In this document: positions 24,698 to 33,329 of the stretch, one piece after another
Position numbering within the stretch: position 1 is the stretch's first letter
Layout of the letters: every line of letters begins with the position of its first letter
Origin: Fimadaptatus sp948467645
GTDB lineage: Bacteria; Bacillota; Clostridia; Christensenellales; Aristaeellaceae
Direction: 5' to 3'
DNA: 50,787 nucleotides
Assembly: GCA_948467645.1 (NCBI GenBank)
Contig: CAOKFD010000017.1
Location: 1 to 50,787, forward strand
The notes under the pieces: generated by a model
Database searches by the model: none
What the model saw: the letters and a program-made list of their open reading frames with translations, nothing else
What the model was told of the DNA's origin: nothing
Made by a program: the position numbers and the translations under genes

Positions 24698-27355
24698 ATG
24701 GCGGAAATATATAAGCCGGAAAGCTCGGAAATGGCTAAAACATGGAACCCGCAGGAAGTCGAGGACAAGCTCTACCGCGAATGGGAGGAGAACGGATACT
24801 TCACGGCGCACCGCGAGGAGGGCAAGAAGCCCTTTACCATCGTAATGCCGCCGCCAAACATAACCGGCCAGCTGCACATGGGTCACGCGCTGGACGCGAT
24901 GCTGCAGGACGTGCCCACGCGCTATCATCGCATGAAGGGCGATCCCACGCTGTGGCTGCCCGGCACCGATCACGCCTCGATCGCGACCGAGGTAAAAATC
25001 GTCGACCAGCTAAAGGCGGAAGGCCTGACCAAGCAGCAGATCGGCCGCGAGGAATTCCTCAAGCGCGCCTGGGACTGGAAGAAGAAGTATGCCGACCGCA
25101 TAACCCTTCAGCAGCGCAAGCTGGGCGCGTCCTGCGACTGGACCCGCCAGCGCTTCACGATGGACGAGGGCTGCAGCAAGGCGGTTAACGAGGTGTTCGT
25201 GCGCCTGTATGAAAAGGGTCTGATCTACCGCGGCGAGCGCATAATCAACTGGTGCCCGGTATGCAAGACCGCGCTGTCCGATGCTGAGGTTGAATATGAG
25301 GAGCAGGATTCCCACCTCTGGTACATCCGCTACCCCGCGGCCGACGGCGGCGATGGCGTGATCGTGGCTACTACCCGCCCCGAGACCATGCTGGGCGATA
25401 CCGGCGTGGCCGTGAATCCCGAGGACGAGCGCTACAAAGATTTGATCGGCAAGAACCTGATGCTGCCGATAATGAACCGCGAGATACCCGTCGTGGCCGA
25501 CGAGTATGTTGAAAAAGAGTTCGGTACCGGCGCGGTTAAGATGACCCCCGCCCACGACCCGAACGACTTTGAAGTGGCGCGCCGCCACAACCTCAAACTC
25601 ATCCGCGTAATCGCCGACGACGGCAAGATGAATGAAAACGCGGGCGAGTTCAAGGGCATGACCCGCGAGCAGTGCCGTAAGGCCGTATGCGAGCGTCTGC
25701 AGCAGATGGGTCTGATGGTCAAGATCGAAAACTATAAGCATAACGTAGGCACCTGCTACCGCTGCCATACCACGGTAGAGCCGCTTGCGTCCAACCAGTG
25801 GTTCGTAAAGATGCAGCCGCTGGCCGAACCGGCTATCGAGGCCGTGCGCAAGGGCGAGACCAAGTTCATACCCGAGCGCTTTACCAAGACCTACTTCAAC
25901 TGGATGGACAACATCCGCGACTGGTGCATCAGCCGTCAGCTGTGGTGGGGCCATCGCATACCCGTGTGGTACTGCGAGGACTGCGGCGAGATGACCGTGG
26001 CGCGCACTGCGCCCGATAAGTGCTCAAAGTGCGGCGGCACCCATCTGCACCAGGATGAGGACGTGCTGGATACCTGGTTCTCCAGCGCGCTGTGGCCGTT
26101 CTCCACGCTGGGCTGGCCGGATAACACCGAGGATTTGAAGTACTTCTATCCCACCAGTATGCTGGTTTCGGGCTATGACATAATATTCTTCTGGGTAGCG
26201 CGCATGATATTCTCGGGCATAGAGCAGATGGGCGAGGTTCCGTTCAAGACCGTGGTCATGCACGGTCTGGTGCGCGACGAACAGGGCCGCAAGATGAGCA
26301 AGTCCCTGGGCAACGGCATAGACCCGCTCGAGATAGTCGAAAACTACGGCGCGGACGCGCTCAGGTTCTCGCTGGCGCTGGGCGTAAGTCCCGGAAACGA
26401 CATGCGCGTGAGCGAGAAGAAATTCGACGCGTGCCGCAATTTCGCCAACAAGGTATGGAACGCCTCCCGCTTCGTGGTAATGAATCTGGACGGCAAGGCA
26501 GTACCCATGGAGGGCCGCCGCCTGACGCTGGCTGACAAGTGGATACTCAGCCGCTTCAACGAGGCCGTAAAGGTAATCAGCAACAACCTCGACGAATACG
26601 ACACCGGCAACGCCGCGCAGAAGATATACGATTTCGCGTGGAGCGAGTTCTGCGACTGGTACATCGAGCTGGCCAAGCCGCGCCTGCTGGGCGACGACGA
26701 GGAGAGCCGCGACACCGCGCGCGCCGTGCTGGAATACGTGCTGATCGGTATGCTAAAACTCCTGCACCCGTTCATGCCGTTCCTGACCGACGCGGTATAC
26801 CGCTACCTGCCGGGCACCGAGGGCACTATCATGCTCAAGAGCTGGCCCGAGTACAGTCCCGAGTACGAGTTCGCCGCAGAAAGCGAGCAGATGCAGGGCA
26901 TCATGGACGTGATAAATGCCGTGCGCAACCTGCGCGCCACTATGAACGTCGCGCCGTCGCGCCGTGCTCACATGATGCTGCGCGCCAAGGAGGGCTGGCA
27001 CGACACGCTGGAGGAGGGTGCGCTGTACTTCAAGCGTCTGGCGGGCGCAAGTGAGGTAAGCTTCATCGGCGACGGCGAAACCGTGGAAAAGGCGGCCAGC
27101 GCCGTATGCCCGTGCTGCGAGGTATTCATCCCGCTGGGCGAACTGGTTGACGTTGAGGCAGAACTCAAGCGCCTGGCCAAAGAGCAGAAGAACCTGGAAA
27201 GCGAAATCGCGCGCGGCGAAGGCAAGCTCAGCAATCAGGGCTTTATGAGCAAGGCTCCGGCGGCATTGGTCGAGCAGGAGCGCAATAAGCTTTCCACAAA
27301 TCGCGAAATGCTGGAAAGCGTAAAGGCGCGTATTGCCGAAATGAAGGCAATCTGA
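24698..27355 (+). CDS. valS: Valine--tRNA ligase
   Basis: Class Ia synthetase charging tRNA-Val. 885 residues: HIGH-type motif HMGH in PPPNITGQLHMGHALD near residue 55, editing domain (TTRPETMLGDTGVAV), zinc-type cysteines (YCEDCGE...CSKCGG), KMSKSLGNGIDP, anticodon domain with WILSRFN, and a C-terminal coiled coil from about residue 818 with ELKRLAKEQKNLESEI. GGGAGAGG precedes the ATG. A further in-frame Met occurs at codon 12. Control is probably by the T-box about 1 kb upstream through two small genes. Confidence 0.97.
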   Translation: MAEIYKPESSEMAKTWNPQEVEDKLYREWEENGYFTAHREEGKKPFTIVMPPPNITGQLHMGHALDAMLQDVPTRYHRMKGDPTLWLPGTDHASIATEVKIVDQLKAEGLTKQQIGREEFLKRAWDWKKKYADRITLQQRKLGASCDWTRQRFTMDEGCSKAVNEVFVRLYEKGLIYRGERIINWCPVCKTALSDAEVEYEEQDSHLWYIRYPAADGGDGVIVATTRPETMLGDTGVAVNPEDERYKDLIGKNLMLPIMNREIPVVADEYVEKEFGTGAVKMTPAHDPNDFEVARRHNLKLIRVIADDGKMNENAGEFKGMTREQCRKAVCERLQQMGLMVKIENYKHNVGTCYRCHTTVEPLASNQWFVKMQPLAEPAIEAVRKGETKFIPERFTKTYFNWMDNIRDWCISRQLWWGHRIPVWYCEDCGEMTVARTAPDKCSKCGGTHLHQDEDVLDTWFSSALWPFSTLGWPDNTEDLKYFYPTSMLVSGYDIIFFWVARMIFSGIEQMGEVPFKTVVMHGLVRDEQGRKMSKSLGNGIDPLEIVENYGADALRFSLALGVSPGNDMRVSEKKFDACRNFANKVWNASRFVVMNLDGKAVPMEGRRLTLADKWILSRFNEAVKVISNNLDEYDTGNAAQKIYDFAWSEFCDWYIELAKPRLLGDDEESRDTARAVLEYVLIGMLKLLHPFMPFLTDAVYRYLPGTEGTIMLKSWPEYSPEYEFAAESEQMQGIMDVINAVRNLRATMNVAPSRRAHMMLRAKEGWHDTLEEGALYFKRLAGASEVSFIGDGETVEKAASAVCPCCEVFIPLGELVDVEAELKRLAKEQKNLESEIARGEGKLSNQGFMSKAPAALVEQERNKLSTNREMLESVKARIAEMKAI

Positions 27356-27380
27356 TAATATAATAAGTAACGGCTCATGC

Positions 27381-27412
27381 CTGGGGCCGGGCGCACGCGC
27401 GTCCGGCCCCAG
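27381..27412 (+). terminator. Terminator-like hairpin after valS
   Basis: CTGGGGCCGGGCGC (27381-27394) pairs with 27399-27412 (14 bp, one G-U, loop ACGC). No T-tract follows, but a second AT-rich hairpin (GTTTCAAAA/TTTTGAAAC, near 27418-27440) comes directly after it. Confidence 0.55.
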
Positions 27413-27468
27413 AGCGTGTTTCAAAAACTCCTTTTGAAACGCACTCGCGTGCATGGAGGGATTTTAAG

Positions 27469-28776
27469 ATGGATTACAGACAGGCGATCGATTTTATAGA
27501 GGGCGCGTCCGGCAAGGGCGACAAGCGCGGGCTTTACAACATGGAGCGCTTGATGGAGCGGCTGGGCAATCCGCATAAGCGGCTGCGAGCCTTCCATGTG
27601 GCTGGTACTAACGGCAAAGGCTCGATCTGCGCGTTTCTGGATAGCTCCCTGCGCGCCGCCGGGTACCGCACCGGGCTTTATACGTCGCCGCATCTGGAGC
27701 GATTCAACGATCGCATGAGGCTGAACGGCCGCCCGATAAGCGACGAGCGGCTGGCCCAGGTTACGACGCGCGTGGCTGAGCAGGTCGAGATTCTGCGCGG
27801 CGAGGGCGTGCTGCCTACATTTTTTGAGATATGCACGGCGGTCGCGTTCGAGTTTTTCGCCGAGGAAAACGTGGACTACGCCGTGATAGAGGTGGGTCTG
27901 GGCGGCAGGCGCGATTCTACCAACGTGATTACGCCCATGGTGTCGGTCATCGCGTCGATCGGATTCGACCATATGAAGACGCTGGGCAACACCCTGCCCG
28001 AAATCGCGGGCGAAAAGGCGGGCATAATCAAGCCCGGCGTGCCGGTTGTGATAAGCCCCCAGCCCGACGAGGTGCGCAGCGTGTTCGCGGCGCGCTGCGA
28101 GGAACTGAACAGCCCGCTTATCGATCTGGGCACCAGCGCGATGCAGATGATATTCGAGGACGAGCGCGGCGGCGAGTTCTCGCTTAAACTGGGCGACAGC
28201 GAATGGCCGCGCATCGCGATAAGCCTGCCCGGCGCGCATCAGGCGATAAACGCGTCCTGCGCGCTGATGGCGCTGGAATGCGCGCGCAAGAATTCGGGAC
28301 TAAAAATAACCGACGCGCAGATAATGGCGGGTCTTAAAAATGCGCGCTGGCCGGGCAGACTGGAATGGGTCGAGGGTCAGCCGCGTATGCTGATGGACGG
28401 CGCGCACAACGGGCCGGGCGCACGAACGCTGCTGGAATATGCGCGCAGACACCTGATAGGGCGGCGCGTTGTGCTGCTTACGGCGATGCTGGGCGACAAG
28501 CCGGTCGAGGACGTGGTGCGCCAGCTCGCGGGCATAACCAACACGGCGGTGGTCACGCATATCGACTCGCCGCGCGCGCTGGAACCCAAGCGCCTTGCAG
28601 TGCTGCTGGAGGCCAACGCGGTAAGCTGCCTGATCGAACCCGACCGTCAGCGTGCGCTTAACGCGGCGCGCGAGCTGGCCGGGCCGGACGGAATCGTGCT
28701 GGTATCCGGCTCACTGTATCTGGTGGGCGAGGTGCGCGACCTGCTCGCGATGAGCGACGGCGGCGCGCTGAATTGA
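27469..28776 (+). CDS. folC: Folylpolyglutamate synthase/dihydrofolate synthase
   Basis: ATP-dependent ligase adding glutamate to dihydropteroate and folates. The 435-residue Mur-ligase-like product has the P-loop in VAGTNGKGSICAFL near residue 44, TSPHLERFNDRM, EVGLGGRRDSTNVI and DGAHNGPGA. GGAGGG lies about eight bases before ATG 27469. Length is normal. Confidence 0.94.
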   Translation: MDYRQAIDFIEGASGKGDKRGLYNMERLMERLGNPHKRLRAFHVAGTNGKGSICAFLDSSLRAAGYRTGLYTSPHLERFNDRMRLNGRPISDERLAQVTTRVAEQVEILRGEGVLPTFFEICTAVAFEFFAEENVDYAVIEVGLGGRRDSTNVITPMVSVIASIGFDHMKTLGNTLPEIAGEKAGIIKPGVPVVISPQPDEVRSVFAARCEELNSPLIDLGTSAMQMIFEDERGGEFSLKLGDSEWPRIAISLPGAHQAINASCALMALECARKNSGLKITDAQIMAGLKNARWPGRLEWVEGQPRMLMDGAHNGPGARTLLEYARRHLIGRRVVLLTAMLGDKPVEDVVRQLAGITNTAVVTHIDSPRALEPKRLAVLLEANAVSCLIEPDRQRALNAARELAGPDGIVLVSGSLYLVGEVRDLLAMSDGGALN

Positions 28777-28895
28777 TGCGTTAAGGCAGGGCGCAATGCT
28801 CAGACATACGAACGCGGCTCCGACGGCGTTCGCCGATGGCAGGCCGCGTTTACAGCCTAAACAAAACGCATTCGAACGCAAACGGAGGTAGCAAT

Positions 28896-29840
28896 TTGGA
28901 ATTTTCCCACGAACCCGTGCTGCTGGAAGAGTGCATGGACGGGCTTAACATACGCCCCGATGGCATATACGTGGACGGCACGCTGGGCGGCGGCGGGCAT
29001 TCGTCCAAGATACTAAAGCGCCTGGGCGAAGATGGCCGACTGATAGGCATCGACCGTGACGGCGACGCCATCGCCGCCGCAACCGCGCGCTTGGGCGAGG
29101 ACAGCCGCTTTCAGGCTCTGCGCGGCAACTTCCACGATGTGAAGCAATTGCTGTATTCAATCGGCATAAACCGCATCGACGGTATGCTGCTCGATCTGGG
29201 CGTGTCCAGCTATCAGCTGGACGAGGGCGCGCGCGGCTTTTCGTACCATGCCGACGCGCCGCTCGACATGCGCATGGACAGGTCGCAGCCGCTCACCGCG
29301 CGCGATGTGGTAAATACCTATTCACAGCAGGAACTCACGCGCGTAATGCGCGACTGGGGCGAGGAAAACTGGGCGGCGCAGATCGCGCGCGTAATCTGCG
29401 ACCGGCGCAAGACGGCGCCCATCGAAACCACCGGCCAGCTCGTCGACATAATCGACGCGGCCATACCCGCCAAGTTCCGCCGAAAAGACGGCGCGCACCC
29501 GGCGCGGCGCACGTTTCAGGCATTGCGCATTGAGGTAAACGACGAACTCGGCCCGCTCAAACAGGCGCTCGAGGACGCGGTAAGCCTGCTCAGCGACGGC
29601 GGCCGCCTGTGCGTAATCGCGTTCCACTCGCTGGAAGACCGCATAGTCAAGCAGACCTTCCGCACGATGCAGCATCCCTGCGTGTGCCCGCCCTCGTTCC
29701 CGGTGTGCGTGTGCGGCAAAAAGCCGCTGGGACGCGCGCTTACCGGCAAGCCGATAACCGCCAGCAAGGAAGAACTGGAGCGCAATCCGCGCTCACGCAG
29801 CGCCACGCTGCGCGTGTTCGAGCGGGAGGTTGAGGAATAA
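28896..29840 (+). CDS. rsmH: 16S rRNA (cytosine(1402)-N(4))-methyltransferase RsmH, TTG start
   Basis: Methylates N4 of C1402 in helix 44 of the 16S rRNA decoding region. The protein starts (M)EFSHEPVLLEEC with the SAM motif VDGTLGGGGHS, then DLGVSSYQLD, ARGFSY and HPARRTFQALRIEVNDEL, all diagnostic. I choose TTG 28896 because ACGGAGG (28880-28886) lies nine bases upstream and the 314-residue product has the usual length; an ATG at 28836 would add 20 residues from the leader. It usually heads the dcw cluster, but here it leads an rRNA/tRNA modification operon; the next gene starts at the base after its stop. Confidence 0.95.
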   Translation: MEFSHEPVLLEECMDGLNIRPDGIYVDGTLGGGGHSSKILKRLGEDGRLIGIDRDGDAIAAATARLGEDSRFQALRGNFHDVKQLLYSIGINRIDGMLLDLGVSSYQLDEGARGFSYHADAPLDMRMDRSQPLTARDVVNTYSQQELTRVMRDWGEENWAAQIARVICDRRKTAPIETTGQLVDIIDAAIPAKFRRKDGAHPARRTFQALRIEVNDELGPLKQALEDAVSLLSDGGRLCVIAFHSLEDRIVKQTFRTMQHPCVCPPSFPVCVCGKKPLGRALTGKPITASKEELERNPRSRSATLRVFEREVEE

Positions 29841-30374
29841 ATGGAAATAAGCTATCGCGAACTCGCCGCAGATGAAATTGCGCCCGCATTGTTCAACGAC
29901 TTTGTGCGCAGGCAGGAGGTCAAACGCTGCTGGCGCAAGTCGAACGGAGAGTGGGTGCTGAAAGACATTGCGTTCATCGACGACTGGAGCCGGGACGACT
30001 ACCTGAAATTGGTGGACGATCTCAAACGCACGGTGCGCGAGGGCGGCTTCTTATGCGCGGCGTTTGCGGGCGGCGTGCTGAAAGGCTTTTGTGCGGTGGA
30101 CGGCGTGCTCAAAGGCTCGCACGGTCAATACGCCGATCTTGAGGCAATACACGTATCGGCAGATATGCGCGGGCACGGCATGGGGCGCGGACTGTTCAGC
30201 CGCGCGGCGCAGTTCGCCCGTACTCTGGGCGCGAATTGGCTGTACATGTCCACTCATTCGGCTGAGGAGTCGCACGCGTTTTATGTGGCGATGGGCTGCG
30301 CGGAGGCCGAGGAATACCTGCGCGAACATGTCGAGGCCGAGCCGTGCGACGTGCAGATGCAGTTTGAATTGTAA
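29841..30374 (+). CDS. GNAT-family N-acetyltransferase
   Basis: 177 residues. LEAIHVSADMRGHGMGRGLF (about residues 95-115) is the acetyl-CoA loop and SHAFYVAMGCAEAEEY the C-terminal motif. It begins at the base after the rsmH stop, with GGGAGGTTGAGG upstream, so it is co-translated with rsmH. Close family members are unknown to me; the position between rRNA and tRNA modifying genes might hint at a ribosome- or antibiotic-related substrate, without proof. Confidence 0.87.
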   Translation: MEISYRELAADEIAPALFNDFVRRQEVKRCWRKSNGEWVLKDIAFIDDWSRDDYLKLVDDLKRTVREGGFLCAAFAGGVLKGFCAVDGVLKGSHGQYADLEAIHVSADMRGHGMGRGLFSRAAQFARTLGANWLYMSTHSAEESHAFYVAMGCAEAEEYLREHVEAEPCDVQMQFEL

Positions 30375-30411
30375 TTCGCGGCTTTCCATATAAACGACAA
30401 TCGGAGGAAAT

Positions 30412-31488
30412 ATGCCAGATAAACTAATTACGCCGCACGGCGAGATCGCGCTGCCGGCGTTCTTTCCAGATGCGACGTATGGCACGGTGCGCGCCACCGG
30501 CATGGCCGCGGTCGAATCCACCGGCACGCCCGGCATGGTCATGAACACGTACCACCTGTACAACCGCCCCGGCGCGCGGCTTATAAAGTCGCTGGGCGGG
30601 CTGCACCGCTTCACCGGGTGGGATAAGGCGATACTGACCGACTCGGGCGGGTTTCAGCTGTTCTCGCTGATACGTGAAAACCCGGCCTATGGCGAGATTC
30701 GCCGCAACGAAATCGTGTTCCGCCCCGAGCGCGGCAGTGAAAAGATGACATTCACGCCCGAAAAGTGCGTGCAGTCGCAATTGCAATTCGGCTCGGACAT
30801 AATGATGGCGCTGGACGTATGCACCCATCCCGACGACCCGATGGACGTGCAGCGTCAGTCAGTGGACGCGACGATACGCTGGGGCGCGCGCTGCCGCGAG
30901 GAGTACGACCGCCAGACCAGGCGCATGGATAAAAAGCCGCTGCTGTTCGGCATAGTACAGGGCGGCGCGGACGCCGAATTGCGCATGAAGTGCGGACAGG
31001 AGCTGGAGCAGATCGGCTTTGACGGCTACGGTTTCGGCGGCTGGCCGCTGGACGGCGACGGTAACATGCGGTACGACATACTGAAGGCCGCCGCCGACGC
31101 AATGCCTGACACCAAGGTAAAGTATGCGATGGGTCTGGGCAGGCCGGAGGAAATAGTTAAGCTTGTCGATATGGGCTATACGCTGTTCGACTGCGTTATA
31201 CCCACGCGCGAGGCGCGGCACCAACGGCTTTACGCATTCAAGCCCGGCATGGACAACGCGCAGGGCGTGCACGCCGACAGCTTTTATAACTTCGTATATA
31301 TACTCGACGACAAGCATTGCCGCGACGACAGGCCTGTGGACGAAAGCTGCGACTGCGAACTGTGCCGCCGCTATCCGCGCGCGTACCTGCATCACCTGTT
31401 CAAGGTGGGCGACAGTCAGGCATACGAGCTTGCCACGACGCACAACCTGCGCTTCTATGCGCGGCTGATGGAGTTTTTGCGGAAATGA
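30412..31488 (+). CDS. tgt: Divergent tRNA-guanine transglycosylase family protein
   Basis: TGT enzymes exchange G34 of GUN-anticodon tRNAs for preQ1 or queuine. The 358-residue product keeps the catalytic aspartates in LTDSGGFQLFSL and FDCVIPTREAR, DIMMALD, and the zinc ligands CDCELC plus the His in THNLRFY. The base-pocket loop that is GGLAVGE in bacterial enzymes reads GGWPLDG here, so the recognised base may differ. Several indels separate it from typical TGT. AATCGGAGG precedes the ATG. The next gene overlaps its stop, and a QueT transporter gene lies 1.8 kb downstream, consistent with queuosine-precursor salvage. Confidence 0.85.
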   Translation: MPDKLITPHGEIALPAFFPDATYGTVRATGMAAVESTGTPGMVMNTYHLYNRPGARLIKSLGGLHRFTGWDKAILTDSGGFQLFSLIRENPAYGEIRRNEIVFRPERGSEKMTFTPEKCVQSQLQFGSDIMMALDVCTHPDDPMDVQRQSVDATIRWGARCREEYDRQTRRMDKKPLLFGIVQGGADAELRMKCGQELEQIGFDGYGFGGWPLDGDGNMRYDILKAAADAMPDTKVKYAMGLGRPEEIVKLVDMGYTLFDCVIPTREARHQRLYAFKPGMDNAQGVHADSFYNFVYILDDKHCRDDRPVDESCDCELCRRYPRAYLHHLFKVGDSQAYELATTHNLRFYARLMEFLRK

Positions 31489-32249
31489 GCGCAAAGAAAG
31501 TATTTAATGCGGACGATGTAGCCGCGTCCATACTGAAAAGCCCCAAGTACCGCGCGATAGCCCCCGACGCGGTGAATCGAATCGCCGCCGAGGAGTGCCA
31601 AAAGGGCGGCGCAGACTGCGAAAAGCGCGCGCGCAACCGGCTGCACCAGATTGCCGACGCGTTCATGAACCAGAAGGAGCAGTCCATGCTGTGGGACATG
31701 CTTGAGCGCGGCGATCTGGACGCGGCGCTGGGTCAGCACGCCTCAACGCGCGAACGCATGGCGACGCGGGAGGAGTACATGTCGCTCATCGCGCGCCACT
31801 GCCCGCCGGGCGGCATTATATGCGACGCGGCGTGCGGGCTGGATCCGCTTATGCTGGGCGCGGCAGGATACGCGGTGCGCGGGCTGGACATACAGATGAC
31901 GTGCGTTGACGTGATAAACGCATGGGCGCGCCGCGAGAGCTGGGATGTTAAGGCAGAGGGCGCGGACTTGCTGGGACGCGCTGAACTGCCTAAAAGTGAT
32001 CTTACGCTTTTTATGAAGCTGCTGCCCGTGCTGGATGCACAGCGTGCGGGCGAGGGTATGCGCTTGCTTAGCCTGAGCAGCTCGCCGCGCGTTATCGTCA
32101 GCTTCCCCACCCGCACGCTAGGCGGGCGCGGCGTGGGCATGGAGCGCAATTACGGCGAGCGGTTTGAATCCGCACTGCCCGGCGAATTTGAGATATGTGA
32201 GCGCATGGCGACAGGTAATGAACTGTTCTACGCGCTGAGGAGGGTTTGA
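31485..32249 (+). CDS. 16S rRNA (guanine(1405)-N(7))-methyltransferase, ArmA/RmtB (FmrO) family
   Basis: The 254-residue product matches, as I remember them, the aminoglycoside-resistance methyltransferases RmtB/ArmA along its length: SILKSPKYRAIAPDAVNRI at the N-terminus, LGQHASTRERM near residue 83, the SAM motif DAACGLDPLML near residue 109 (DIACGLNPLAL in RmtB), LTLFMKLLPVLD, and near the end SFPTRTLGGRGVGMERNY with LPGEFEI. The start overlaps the tgt stop in ATGA; a longer frame runs back into tgt. rsmI begins three bases past its stop. The expected product is m7G1405, which blocks 4,6-disubstituted deoxystreptamine aminoglycosides. No mobile-element genes are near, so it looks like a resident gene. 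Activity is inferred. Confidence 0.88.
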   Translation: MSAKKVFNADDVAASILKSPKYRAIAPDAVNRIAAEECQKGGADCEKRARNRLHQIADAFMNQKEQSMLWDMLERGDLDAALGQHASTRERMATREEYMSLIARHCPPGGIICDAACGLDPLMLGAAGYAVRGLDIQMTCVDVINAWARRESWDVKAEGADLLGRAELPKSDLTLFMKLLPVLDAQRAGEGMRLLSLSSSPRVIVSFPTRTLGGRGVGMERNYGERFESALPGEFEICERMATGNELFYALRRV

Positions 32250-32251
32250 AC

Positions 32252-33112
32252 ATGCCCCGGCTGTATGTGGTGGCAACGCCGATTGGCAATTTGGACGACC
32301 TTACGCCGCGGATGAGATGGGCGCTGGAATCCGCGTCGCTCATCGCGGCCGAGGACACGCGCGTCACGCAAAAGCTGCTGACCGTGATGGGCATAAGCCG
32401 CCCGCTTATATCCAATCATCAGCATAACGAAGAGGCGCGCGCCCCGCGCATAATCGAGCGCATGATCGCGGAAAACATCGACGTGGCCGTGACGTGCGAC
32501 GCAGGTACGCCCGGCATATCCGACCCCGGCATGGAGTTGGTTTCTGCGGCGTGGCAGGCGGGCATCGAGGTCATTCCCGTGTCCGGGCCCAGCGCCGTGA
32601 TAACCACGCTGTCTGCGGCGGGCTTCGATGCGCGCGAGTTTGCGTTTTACGGCTTTCTGCCGCGCGAAAACGGCGATCTGCGCAAGAAGCTGCACGCGAT
32701 TGCGCACGGCCCGCGCGTGGCGGTTGCCTATGAATCGCCGCACAGGATAGTGAATCTGGTCGAACAGATTGCGCGCGAAATACCCGGCGCGCGCGTGTGC
32801 GTATGCTGTGACCTGACAAAGAAGTTTGAAAAGATAGAGCGCGGGTTAGCGGGCACCGTGCTGGAACGCCTGAAAGCCAATCCCAATGTGGAAAAGGGCG
32901 AATACTGCGTGGCGATTGAACTGCCTGAAATTGAGGAGGAAGCGCCCGCGGCTCAGCTGTCGCCCCGTCACATGGTTATGGACGCGCTGCTGGAGGGCAT
33001 GTCGATGCGCGACGCGGTAAAATGCGCGACTCAGCAGGGCGCAAGCCGTCAGGACGCGTACGCCGCCAGCCTTGAAATAAAGCGCTGGCTGGAAAGCCAG
33101 TTGGAGGAATAG
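32252..33112 (+). CDS. rsmI: 16S rRNA (cytidine(1402)-2'-O)-methyltransferase RsmI
   Basis: Adds the ribose methyl group at C1402 in helix 44, the same nucleotide modified by RsmH. The 286-residue tetrapyrrole-methylase-fold protein has LYVVATPIGNLDDLTPRM, AAEDTRVTQKLL, VTCDAGTPGISDPG and PVSGPSAVITTLSAAG. GAGGAG (32237-32242) precedes ATG 32252; an in-frame TTG at 32246 overlaps the previous stop. It ends the rsmH-GNAT-tgt-rmt-rsmI run. Confidence 0.96.
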   Translation: MPRLYVVATPIGNLDDLTPRMRWALESASLIAAEDTRVTQKLLTVMGISRPLISNHQHNEEARAPRIIERMIAENIDVAVTCDAGTPGISDPGMELVSAAWQAGIEVIPVSGPSAVITTLSAAGFDAREFAFYGFLPRENGDLRKKLHAIAHGPRVAVAYESPHRIVNLVEQIAREIPGARVCVCCDLTKKFEKIERGLAGTVLERLKANPNVEKGEYCVAIELPEIEEEAPAAQLSPRHMVMDALLEGMSMRDAVKCATQQGASRQDAYAASLEIKRWLESQLEE

Positions 33113-33144
33113 TTAACACTTGCACGCCTGAAAATTTAGCGGCG

Positions 33145-33156
33145 TGGTGATATAAT
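33145..33156 (+). promoter_or_regulatory. Extended -10 promoter for queT
   Basis: TGATATAAT (33148-33156) is an extended -10 with a perfect TATAAT at 33151-33156; no good -35 is present at 17 bp. The transcript would start near 33163, just before the riboswitch-like element. Confidence 0.6.
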
Positions 33157-33175
33157 GGCCGATGCACAATTGCAT

Positions 33176-33262
33176 ACGACAGTTCGAAATCCCATCCTGT
33201 CGTAAAACAAAACCAGGGGCCAGCATCAGCATTTGCACGCGCAGGCCTCGCCTGCGCGTTTT
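33176..33262 (+). promoter_or_regulatory. preQ1-riboswitch-like leader with terminator, upstream of queT
   Basis: A stem ACGACAG (33176-33182) with CTGTCGT (33197-33203) closes a 14-base loop containing TCCC. It is followed by the A-rich tail AAAACAAAACCAGGGG (33204-33219), whose GGGG can pair back to the loop. This H-type pseudoknot plan and the tail resemble preQ1 class I aptamers (Tte tail AACAAAACAAGG from memory). A perfect 10-bp terminator, ACGCGCAGGC/GCCTGCGCGT (33237-33246 with 33250-33259) plus TTTTAT, comes next as the likely expression platform. The loop is longer than in class I-1, so the exact class is uncertain. Confidence 0.65.
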
Positions 33263-33329
33263 ATAGTTCCCGGCTTTGAAAGCGTGAACTGAAGCGAATG
33301 TTTTTGCTGAGCAATAAGGAGGAACAAAG

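Noticed and set aside
27418..27440. AT-rich hairpin GTTTCAAAA/TTTTGAAAC after valS as another member of the polypyrimidine palindrome family
   Set aside because: Its arms are mixed purine/pyrimidine and lack the TTCTTTC core; it is more likely part of the valS 3' end.
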